This document shows, in pieces, positions 33,852-42,459 of a DNA stretch of 64,000 bases. The position numbers were made by a program, and so were the translations under genes. The DNA is taken from assembly GCA_020633555.1 (NCBI GenBank), contig JACKDL010000030.1, positions 4,985 to 68,984 on the forward strand, written 5' to 3'. How positions within the stretch are numbered: position 1 is the stretch's first letter; every line of letters begins with the position of its first letter. Source of the DNA: Myxococcales bacterium (lineage in GTDB: Bacteria > Myxococcota_A > Bradymonadia > UBA7976 > UBA1532). The notes under the pieces were generated by a model. The model worked only from the letters and a program-made list of their open reading frames with translations, searched no databases and was not told the DNA's origin.

Positions 33852-34793
33852 CTACTCCACCGGGTCGCCGGGCTCTTCGCGGGTGGGGAAGGCGCAGGTG
33901 GCCTCGTCGCCCTCGCGGAACAGGCCAGCCCGCCCGTACACCCGCGCGAAGGTGGTGTCCCAACACTCGCTCACGGCCAGCGGGCGCCCGTTCTGGATGA
34001 TCACCGCGTCGGCGCGGCCGGCGCCGGTGGCGTCCCAGCGGCTGCGCAGGCGGGCGAGCTGGCCGGCCTCGTCGTAGAAAGCGAAGTCGAACACGCCGGC
34101 GCCGTCGGGCGCGCGGCGGAAGCGGTAGATGGCGTCCTCGGGCATGGGCCCCAGCCCCAGATCGGCCTGGCGGAAGCTGAGCGCCAGGCTCACCTGGTGG
34201 TCGCGCACCGTGTACGTCACCGTCAGGTCGCCCTGACCCCAGCCCTGGCCCACGGCGCGGGCCGCGTCCAGATCCACCCGCAGCTCGCCGGCGCCCTCGC
34301 CGGGGCCCGCCCCGCCGCCTGCCGGGGTGAACTGCCCGTCCAGCACCGTCACCGGCGCCCCCAGGTCGCCGCGGGGCGCCTGGGTGAGCGCGTACGTGTA
34401 CCCGTCGCCCTCACGGGTCATGGCGAAGCGGCTCACCTGCGGGTCCAGCGGGTGGGGCGCGGGCGCCCACGCCCGCCCGCGGGGCGTGCGCTCGGTGGGC
34501 GGCTGCTCCACCACCCGGTCCACCGCGTGCACCAGCCCGAAGGCCAGCCCGTTCAGGGCCAGGCTGATCTGCCGCGTGAGCACGTACAGCTCGGCGGGCT
34601 CGGCCACGATCAGGCCCGTGGCAGCCGTCGCCGAGGCGGCCGCGGGGCCGCCAATGCGCAGCACCTGCGCGCTGGGGGCGGCCGCCAGATAGCGGGCGTC
34701 CTCCTCGAAGGCGGCGTTGCTGAACTCGTCGCCGCAGCCCGGCAACGCGAGCGGCAGCCACAGGACGAGGATCATCCAGGCAGGGGACTTCAT
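33852..34793 (-). CDS. Lipoprotein at the end of the ECF/caspase operon
   Basis: The ATG at 34793 overlaps the caspase-like stop (ATGA) and encodes 313 residues. The signal has a clear lipobox (L-A-L-P-G-C, about 16). The mature part begins with a helix containing L-T-R-Q-I-S-L-A-L-N-G-L-A-F-G-L near residue 70. Beta strands with Y-T-Y-A-L-T, T-V-T-Y-T-V and F-D-F-A-F-Y-D follow, consistent with a lipocalin- or barrel-like fold. No enzyme residue is apparent. The strict overlap with the protease gene suggests the two proteins work together, perhaps with the lipoprotein at the outer membrane. Confidence 0.8.
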   Translation of the reverse strand: MKSPAWMILVLWLPLALPGCGDEFSNAAFEEDARYLAAAPSAQVLRIGGPAAASATAATGLIVAEPAELYVLTRQISLALNGLAFGLVHAVDRVVEQPPTERTPRGRAWAPAPHPLDPQVSRFAMTREGDGYTYALTQAPRGDLGAPVTVLDGQFTPAGGGAGPGEGAGELRVDLDAARAVGQGWGQGDLTVTYTVRDHQVSLALSFRQADLGLGPMPEDAIYRFRRAPDGAGVFDFAFYDEAGQLARLRSRWDATGAGRADAVIIQNGRPLAVSECWDTTFARVYGRAGLFREGDEATCAFPTREEPGDPVE

Positions 34794-36385
34794 GGCAGGT
34801 ACCCCACGGTCAGGTAGCCCTCGCCGAAGCCCAGGGAGCGGTCCTCGGCCTCGGTGGCGTAGCGCAGGTAGTGGGCGCGCACGGTCAGGCCCACGGCCAG
34901 CGCGCCCCAGCGCCAGTCCAGGCCCACGGCGGCGCCGGGCGACAGGGTGAACAGATCTTGGAAGGGGGCCTGCCCGTCGCGGAAGTCTCGGCGCAGGTAC
35001 ACCCCGGTGATGTGCGGGCCGGCGCGCAGGCGCGTGGCCTGCCCGATCCAGCCGTCGAAGCTCAGGCCCACGCTGGCCAGGAAGACGCTGAAGTCCACGG
35101 GCACGGCCTCGGCGTAGGGCCCCGCCGCCACGGCGGTGCGGGTGCCCCCGAAGGCGGCGTCCAGGTGCAGGCTCAGGCCGCGGGCCACCAGGTTCTGCCC
35201 CTCGACCTGCACGCCCACCAGCGCCGACGGGTGAAACAGATCGTCGCGGCTCGGGGCGTCGAAGAAGGCCTGGTAGCCCACCCGCGCCCCCACCTGCCAC
35301 GCCTTGCGGCGGCGCACCCGCTCGCCCAGCCACAGGGGCCCCTTGGTGACGTCCTCGTCGAAGGCCACCGCCTGGAAGTCGCCCTCGCCCACGGCGCGCT
35401 GCTGGGCGGCGGCCACGGCCACGTCCTGCAGCAGCAGGTGATCGGCGGTGCGCTTCTTGATGACGTAGCGCCCCGGCGCCACCGACAGGCGGGTGGGGTG
35501 CCCGGGGCGGGCGTCCACCTCGCCCACCACCAGGTCGCGGTCGCGGTCATAGACCAGGTAGCGGCCGGCGGCGTCGCCGGCGAACAGCAGCGCGCCCCGG
35601 CCCCCCAGGCGGGTCAGCCCCACCTGGCCGTTGCCCCGCAGGTCGTAGGTGAAGGTGGGGTGCTGGGTGCCGCCGCGGGTGCCGGCGGTCTGCGAGACCG
35701 TGCGGTGGTAGGCGTAGGTGTAGGCCTCTTCCAGGTTCACGACGCCGTCGCCGGAGCGGTCGGCGGCGCCCCGCAGGCCGCTCACCAGGTGGTGGGTGAA
35801 GAAGCTCCCCCGCAGCTCATCGCTCTCCTGGCTGGCCTCGTGGGCGCTGGAGCTGGTGATGACCACCATGCCGGCGGCCTGGGCGTCGGGCTCGGCCTCC
35901 ACCACGAACCCCGGCGCGCGCACGCCGCCCTTCAGGCGCGTCATGGCGCCCGACTGGCAGGCGTCCAGGAAGGCCAGCTTCACGTCGGCCGCCGAGCCGC
36001 GCAGGGCTTGCTGCAGCGTGGCCATGGGCAGCCGCTGGGCGCCGAGCTGCAGGTCGCCGCTGGCCGCATGCCCCGAGTAGTAGAACAGCAGCAGCGCGCG
36101 CTCGCCGGCGGCCTTGGCCTGCCCCACGCGCGCCTCGGCCTGCGCCAGCGCGGCGGCCACCTGCGGCCCGGTGGGCGCGGTGAGCACGGCCACGTCTTCG
36201 GCCGCGAAGCCGCCCAGCTCGGTGAGCACGGCGCCCAGCTTCTCGGCGTCGCGGGTGGGGTACTGCAGGGGCTCGGTGTCGGGCCCGCCGGTGGGGTGCG
36301 CCACCAGCACCGCCACCCGCCGGGTGGGGGCGGCCGCCGCGGACCAGGGCGGCAGCGCCAGGGCGAGCAGGAGCAGCCAGCGCAT
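34790..36385 (-). CDS. Periplasmic caspase-like protease (C14) with C-terminal beta-barrel-like region
   Basis: The 531-residue protein has a signal peptide (L-P-P-W-S-A-A-A-A) and a caspase domain at about 22-245. The catalytic His lies in F-Y-Y-S-G-H-A-A-S-G (about 105) and the Cys in L-D-A-C-Q-S-G-A (about 150), with V-V-I-T-S-S-S-A-H-E-A-S-Q-E-S afterwards. A PEGA-like segment and about 200 residues of alternating strands follow, ending in F-G-E-G-Y-L-T-V-G-Y-L-P, which fits an outer-membrane barrel. Such orthocaspases usually cut after basic residues. The start overlaps the anti-sigma stop (TGATG). Its export signal places the protease outside the cytoplasm, unlike most caspases. Confidence 0.88.
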   Translation of the reverse strand: MRWLLLLALALPPWSAAAAPTRRVAVLVAHPTGGPDTEPLQYPTRDAEKLGAVLTELGGFAAEDVAVLTAPTGPQVAAALAQAEARVGQAKAAGERALLLFYYSGHAASGDLQLGAQRLPMATLQQALRGSAADVKLAFLDACQSGAMTRLKGGVRAPGFVVEAEPDAQAAGMVVITSSSAHEASQESDELRGSFFTHHLVSGLRGAADRSGDGVVNLEEAYTYAYHRTVSQTAGTRGGTQHPTFTYDLRGNGQVGLTRLGGRGALLFAGDAAGRYLVYDRDRDLVVGEVDARPGHPTRLSVAPGRYVIKKRTADHLLLQDVAVAAAQQRAVGEGDFQAVAFDEDVTKGPLWLGERVRRRKAWQVGARVGYQAFFDAPSRDDLFHPSALVGVQVEGQNLVARGLSLHLDAAFGGTRTAVAAGPYAEAVPVDFSVFLASVGLSFDGWIGQATRLRAGPHITGVYLRRDFRDGQAPFQDLFTLSPGAAVGLDWRWGALAVGLTVRAHYLRYATEAEDRSLGFGEGYLTVGYLP

Positions 36386-37197
36386 CAGCGCGGCGCCTTC
36401 ACGAAGGTGAAGCTGGCCTGGGTGCAGTCCAGGGGCAGCCGCTCGACGCGGGTGGGATCACCGCCCGCCTGGGCCAGCGCGGCCTTCGCCGCGGCCACCA
36501 CGTCGGCGGTGGGCAGCGGGGCCTCGCTGAAGCAGCCCACCACCCGCTCGGGGCCCAGGGCGTCGTCCAGCAGCACGCTGCCCTCCAGCAGGCGGCCCAC
36601 CCCCGGCTCGATGGCCAGCGAGCGCCCGCCCTGGTCGTAGAAGGGCGTCACGGCGCCCGCGCTGTCCAGGCTGACCACCACCAGGTGCCGGTGGGCGGGC
36701 GTGGAGTAGCGAAGCTGGATGGCGTCGCCGGGCTGCAGCACCGCCCCGGGCTCGCCGTCGCGCACGCCCTGAGGCCCGCGCACGTGGAAGCTCAGCCCTA
36801 CGCCGGCCTTCAGGCGCGTGCCCGCGGCGACCTCGGGGGCGGGCGACACGGGCTGCACCGACAGGGCCACCGCGGCCGCGGCGGCGGCCAGCAGGCCCGC
36901 CCCGATCCACGTGGGCCAGCGCCGCCACCAGGCCTCCGGACGGCGGGCCTCCAGGGCGGCCATGAAGGCGGCGGGCGGGTGCCTCACCAGGAAGGCGTCG
37001 CGGGTCGCCCGCAGCGCCTCCAGGCGGGGGCGGCAGTGGGGGCAGCCTTGGGCGTGGGCCGCCTCGTCCCCGGGGGCCTCGCCCCCCAGCACCCGCTGCA
37101 GGGCGGCGCGGCCCAGGTGCCCGGGCGCCACGTTCGGGCTCTCCAGCAGGCCGATCATGCGCTCCGTCTCCTCGCTGGTCCTCGGCTGCTCGCTCAT
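36385..37197 (-). CDS. Zinc-finger anti-sigma factor with DUF4384-like periplasmic domain
   Basis: The 270-residue protein starts with a cytosolic zinc anti-sigma module (H-A-Q-G-C-P-H-C, the H-x3-C-x2-C signature, about residue 47). A transmembrane helix follows near 95-115 (I-G-A-G-L-L-A-A-A-A-A-A-V-A-L). A periplasmic part near 135-220 reads Q-P-G-D-A-I-Q-L-R-Y, H-R-H-L-V-V-V-S-L-D and V-T-P-F-Y-D-Q, resembling DUF4384. It would hold the upstream ECF sigma inactive until a periplasmic signal is sensed. The ATG at 37197 overlaps the sigma TGA. The caspase-like protease starts within its stop, which makes proteolysis of this protein an obvious hypothesis. Confidence 0.88.
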   Translation of the reverse strand: MSEQPRTSEETERMIGLLESPNVAPGHLGRAALQRVLGGEAPGDEAAHAQGCPHCRPRLEALRATRDAFLVRHPPAAFMAALEARRPEAWWRRWPTWIGAGLLAAAAAAVALSVQPVSPAPEVAAGTRLKAGVGLSFHVRGPQGVRDGEPGAVLQPGDAIQLRYSTPAHRHLVVVSLDSAGAVTPFYDQGGRSLAIEPGVGRLLEGSVLLDDALGPERVVGCFSEAPLPTADVVAAAKAALAQAGGDPTRVERLPLDCTQASFTFVKAPR

Positions 37198-37708
37198 CCT
37201 GCCCTCCGCACCGGCACCGCGCCGGGGTCGCGGCCTGCCGGGCCCGCTGCACGAAGGCCCGCAGCCGCTTGCGCACCGTGGGCACCGACAGCCCCACCGC
37301 CTCGGCCACCTCCTCCTGGCTCATCTCGTCCACGTAGTAGTGCACGGCGAGCTGCTGGGTCTCGGCGTCGAACAGGCCCATCAGGTTGCGCACCAGGGCC
37401 GCCGTCTCGCTCACGTCGGCGTCGTGCCGGAACCGATCCAGATCGGCGCTGTCCACGAGCCCACGCCCGCGGCGCACCTTCTGGCTGCGCAGCACGTTCA
37501 AGCAGTGGTGGGTGGCGATGCGGGCCAGCCAGGTGTGCCAGCTCGACCGCCCCTCGAACCCCGCCCGGCCCCGATCGGCCTTCAGGAACACCTCCTGGGT
37601 GGCGTCCCAGGCCGCGTCGTCGTCGCCCAGCAGGTAGCGGCACCGATCAAAGACGGCGTGGCCGTAGTCGCGGTAGAGCTGCTCCAGCGTGGGGGCGTCG
37701 GCGATCAT
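37194..37708 (-). CDS. ECF RNA polymerase sigma factor, C-terminus probably frameshifted
   Basis: The ATG at 37708 starts a sigma-70 ECF protein with region 2 (L-E-Q-L-Y-R-D-Y-G-H, D-A-T-Q-E-V-F-L-K, W-H-T-W-L-A-R-I-A-T-H-H-C-L-N) and region 4 (Y-Y-V-D-E-M-S-Q-E-E-V-A-E-A-V-G-L-S-V-P-T-V-R-K-R-L). In the visible frame it does not stop near the anti-sigma start but would run on to 36458 in a meaningless Arg/Gly-rich tail. In another frame a TGA overlaps the anti-sigma ATG (ATGA) just after V-R-R-A-G. The natural end is therefore probably at 37194, after a one-base slip at 37200-37240. Its promoter region has no clear match to the ECF-like sites of the neighbouring locus. Confidence 0.85.
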
Positions 37709-37851
37709 GCGGGCCCATTGACCCGCGACCGGGCAGGGAAGGAAAACCGTTTTTCCCCACCGACCGTCCCTGGTGCAAAACCTGTCCCTCGAAAGCGGGC
37801 GGGCCGTGCAGTACGGTCCCGCCCCCATCTCGACCCGCGCGGAGGCCCGAC
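37709..37851. promoter_or_regulatory. Divergent promoter region of ECF operon and PepT-like gene
   Basis: The 143-base spacer contains GGAAAA-CCGT-TTTTCC (37741-37756), a perfect 6-4-6 inverted repeat in an unusually AT-rich patch. It is suitable as an operator or transcription-start region for the divergent genes. GGAGG at 37841-37845 is the ribosome site of the PepT-like gene. Confidence 0.5.
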
Positions 37852-39415
<1,564 letters not shown>

Positions 39416-39428
39416 GCGGGGGGGCGCC

Positions 39429-39682
39429 CGATCCGCTGCGGCGGTGGTCCAGAGCGGCTGCACGTCGCCGAATGGCGGGGACCGCGCGCGAGAGGCCGCG
39501 GCCCTGCTTCGGAAGCCGCGACGGCGCGGGCGGGCGCCCGATCCACCGCGGGGGTGGTTCGGCGCGGCTTCAGGTCGCCCGGTCCGCCGCGGCGGTGGTC
39601 CGGAGCGTGTCCACGTCGCCGAATGGCGGGGACCGCGCGCTGCGAGAGGCCGCAGGCCGGCTTCGGAGACCGCGACGGCGCG
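39429..39682 (+). repeat. Imperfect direct repeat, about 100 bp, two and a half copies
   Basis: Copy A (39429-39528) and copy B (39580-39682) both start with a CCGCGGCGGTGGTCC-like block and share TCGCCGAATGGCGGGGACCG, ending in CGCGACGGCGCG. A truncated copy with only the first 40 bases lies at 39539-39579. Each copy has several small indels, so it does not code for protein. Confidence 0.75.
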
Positions 39683-39777
39683 ATCGACGGTCCGGAGGAT
39701 GGGGGTTCCGGGGGGCGCCGCTTGAGCCCCCCCGGCGGGGCAACCGAACGCGTGCTGGCCTACCCACAGCTTCCCAA

Positions 39778-39917
39778 CGAAGCCAGGGGGTTTCCAAGGG
39801 GGGCACCCCCTTGGCAGGGTCCCAGGGACGGCGTCCCTGGCGGCATCCCAAACCCCGGTAGCGAAGCCTCCGGCCGGGGGGAGATCGCAGCGGCGGATGG
39901 CGCCTCGGGGTCGATCG
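39778..39917 (-). repeat. Inverted repeat element, left copy, with two hairpins
   Basis: This 140-base sequence is about 80% identical in reverse orientation to 40251-40389. It contains CCAAGGGGG/CCCCCTTGG (39794-39814) and CCAGGGACG/CGTCCCTGG (39822-39840) hairpins. Confidence 0.8.
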
Positions 39918-40250
39918 CGGCCCAGCAGGCCGCGTGCGCGGGGCGGTCTTCGGCGCAAGGCGGCGAGGCCTTCATGGCGGGGCGGCAGGTCGTGCGCGTC
40001 GTGGTGCGCCGGTTGCGGATCATGCTTATCTGCCAGGGGGTCAACCCGCTGCACTTGAGCGCTGCGGGCCGCCTGTTTGCGAGGCTGGGTCAGGCCGCCG
40101 TGCTGCGCTTGAGTGCGAGGTCGCGAGCCAATGCGAGGTTCGTGTTGGTCAGCGCGGTGGTGACTCGCGCCGGGATGTACTTCTGAGCCGTCCGTGATCT
40201 TTCGGGCCCTGTGCGGCTTGGATCCGAGGACGCACGTGGCCTTCGGCCAC

Positions 40251-40389
40251 GATCGAGCCCGCGGCGATGTTCGCCGCTGCGATCTCCACCCGTGTGGTCG
40301 CTTCGCTGCCGTGGCGGCTCTCGCCACCAGGGACGCTGTCCCTGGGACCCTGCCGAGGGGGAGGCCCCCCTCGGACACCCCCCGCTTCG
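40251..40389 (+). repeat. Inverted repeat element, right copy, with two hairpins
   Basis: This 139-base mate of 39778-39917 keeps both stems: CCAGGGACG-C-TGTCCCTGG (40327-40345) and CCGAGGGGG...CCCCCTCGG (40353-40374). The second stem differs from the left copy by a paired A-T to G-C change, so base pairing is conserved. Confidence 0.8.
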
Positions 40390-40476
40390 ACGAAAAGCCG
40401 TTATGGATCAAAGGGGTTTACTGTGTTGGATGGCGGGGGCCCCCCACCGCCGGCCTGCGGCCGGCTCCCCCCGGAT

Positions 40477-41226
40477 CTGGCGCTCCGCTCCGAGGTGGCG
40501 GCGGCTCGGTTGGCGCTCCGCTCCGAGGTGGCGGCGGGTCGCTGGCGCTCCGCCCCGAGGCTGCGGCGCGGGTCGGCGGCGCTCCGCCCGAGGCTGCGGC
40601 GGATCGGCTGGCGCTCCGCCCCGAGGCTGCGGCGGGTCGGCTGGCGCTCCGCTCCGAGGTGGCGGCGGGTCGGCTGGCGCTCCGCTCCGAGGTGGCGGCG
40701 GGTCGGCTGGCGCTCGCTCCGAGGTGGCGGCGCGGCTGGCGCTCCGCTCCGGGTGGCGGCGGGTCGGCTGGCGCTCCGCTCCGAGGTGGCGGCGGGTCGG
40801 CTGGCGCTCCGCTCCGAGGTGGCGGCGGGTCGGCTGGCGCTCCGCTCCGAGGTGGCGGCGGGTCGCCTGGCGCTCCGCCGTTGAGGTGGCGGCGGGCTCC
40901 GCGCTGCCGCTGGCCGGAGGCGGCGGCGTCGCGGCGCTCCGCCCGAGGTGGCGGCGGGTCGGTTGGCGCTCCGCCCCGAGGTGGCGGCGTCTCGGATCTG
41001 GCGCTCCGCTCCGAGGTGGCGGCGGCTCGGTTGGCGCTCCGCTCCGAGGTGGCGGCGGGTCGCTTGGCGCTCCGCCCCGAGGCTGCGGCGGGTCGGCTGG
41101 CGCTCCGCTCCGAGGTGGCGGGGGTCGCCTGGCGCTCCGCCCCGAGGTGGCGGATGGCGCCCCGCCCCAAGGCTGCGGCGGGTCGCCCGGCGCTCCGCCC
41201 CGAGCCTGCGGCGGCTCGAATGGCGC
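40477..41226 (+). repeat. 33-bp minisatellite, about 24 copies
   Basis: The consensus unit begins GCTCCGCTCCGAGGTGGCGG and ends GGGTCGGCTGGC. About 24 units are arranged head to tail, with sporadic deletions of 1-6 bases that break any frame. It alternates GAGGTGGCGG and GAGGCTGCGG variants. There are no unique spacers between units, so it is not a CRISPR array. It ends about 80 bases before the sterol-desaturase-like gene. Confidence 0.88.
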
Positions 41227-41307
41227 ACCGGTCAGAGCCCCATTCCGTCCGGTTGCACGTCCCCCCGCTCCACCCGCAGACTGCCGCCCGAGGGGGACAC
41301 AGCCCAC

Positions 41308-42360
41308 ATGCAAGCGTCTACAGCGGCCCGGCCGCCCACCGACAACCTGGGCCCGGTCGGGCGGGTGGTGGCTTGCCTGGCCACGCCGCTCATCGTGGCG
41401 CTGTGCCTGCCCGCGTGGTTCGCGGTGGTGGGCGCCGGGGCGCCCATGCTGCTCGCCTCGCTGGGGCTGCTGGGGGTCATGGTGGCGCTGCTGGTCACCC
41501 TGGAGCTCACCCTGCGCAACCCGCGGTTCACCCCGCGGCCCAAGGGCACCTGGCACGTGGCGGCCTTCTACAACGGCCTCATCACGCCCGTGGTGGCGGT
41601 GGCGCTGCCGTCGCTGGTGCTCGTGCCCGGCGGCCGCTGGCTGGGGCAGCAGCTCGGCACGGCGGCCCTCTGGCCCCAGGACCTGAGCCTGGCCATGCAC
41701 GTCTGGCTGGTGGTGATCCTGGTGGATCTCACCAGCTACGGGTGGCACCGCTTCGAGCACACGGCCACGCGGCTGAAGCTGCCCTGGCGGCTGCACAGCG
41801 TGCACCACGCCCCCAAGCACTACGATCTGTGGATGGGCGCGCAGGTGCACCCGGTGGACGTGGTGGTGTTCGCTCTGGTGGGCTTCACGCTGATGGCGCT
41901 GCTGGGCGCCCCGGTGCTGGCCATCGAGGCTGCCGCCTTCTTCGCGGCGGTGGTGGGCGGCATGCACCACCTGGCGGCCGACACCCGGGCGGGGGTGTTC
42001 AACTGGCTGGTGCCCTTCGGCGATCACCACGCGCTGCACCACAGCGTCCGCGAGGACGAGAACGGCAACTTCGGCAACATCACCACGCTGTTCGACCAGC
42101 TCTTCGGCAGCTACCTCGAGCCGCGGCGGTTCGATGAGTCTCCCTGCGGCGCCTGGTCGCTGGCCGACGACTACCCCGAGCGCGACCTGAGGACCCAGCT
42201 CCTCAGCCCCTTCGGCGGAGCCGCGTGGGACCGGGTGGCGCGCAAGGGGCCCAAGCCCACGGCGTTTCCGCCGCCCGTGCGCCCCGATCGGCGCTGGCGG
42301 CAGGCTTGGGCCGTCCTGTGGCTGGTGGGCGTCACGGCCGCCGTTCTGCGCTGGGGCTGA
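41308..42360 (+). CDS. Sterol desaturase / fatty acid hydroxylase family membrane protein
   Basis: The ATG at 41308 (GAGGGGG upstream) gives 350 residues with about four transmembrane helices. The di-iron ligand motifs are in order: H-R-F-E-H (about 150), H-S-V-H-H-A-P-K-H (about 165) and H-H-A-L-H-H-S (about 245), with an additional G-G-M-H-H. These bind the non-haem di-iron centre of the fatty acid hydroxylase superfamily, which hydroxylates or desaturates lipids such as sterols, ether lipids or hopanoids. It stands alone downstream of the minisatellite. The substrate is not assigned. The N-terminal extension of about 25 residues is hydrophilic. Confidence 0.9.
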   Translation: MQASTAARPPTDNLGPVGRVVACLATPLIVALCLPAWFAVVGAGAPMLLASLGLLGVMVALLVTLELTLRNPRFTPRPKGTWHVAAFYNGLITPVVAVALPSLVLVPGGRWLGQQLGTAALWPQDLSLAMHVWLVVILVDLTSYGWHRFEHTATRLKLPWRLHSVHHAPKHYDLWMGAQVHPVDVVVFALVGFTLMALLGAPVLAIEAAAFFAAVVGGMHHLAADTRAGVFNWLVPFGDHHALHHSVREDENGNFGNITTLFDQLFGSYLEPRRFDESPCGAWSLADDYPERDLRTQLLSPFGGAAWDRVARKGPKPTAFPPPVRPDRRWRQAWAVLWLVGVTAAVLRWG

Positions 42361-42459
42361 CCGCGCCCGGCTGCTCGCGGCGCCCGCGCGACGAGAAAAG
42401 GGCCCCGCCCTGAAAGGTCGCCCGGCCCCCCCGCGAACGGTGGGGCAGGAGGTGCTCAC

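Larger units (their letters stand above)
39416..41307. other. 1.9-kb gene-free, repeat-rich region
   Basis: No credible coding sequence was found. The region contains, in order: a roughly 100-base direct repeat, an inverted pair of 140-base elements with hairpins, a 330-base interior of unknown origin, and a 33-base minisatellite. Long open frames exist only because the repeats lack stop codons. They change frame from unit to unit. The interior (39918-40250) has slightly lower GC and no recognisable protein. Confidence 0.7.

Noticed and set aside
39934..40186. Small gene in the inverted-repeat interior
   Set aside because: Frames are short, have no ribosome site and give Arg/Gly-rich products without any recognisable pattern.
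40477..41226. Possible CRISPR array
   Set aside because: Units are contiguous with no unique spacers, vary in length and there are no cas genes nearby; it is a minisatellite.
40401..41228. Long minus-strand reading frame with repeated R-H-L-G-A-E-R-Q
   Set aside because: It is a by-product of the stop-free minisatellite; unit indels shift the frame and there is no start site or conserved sequence outside the repeats.
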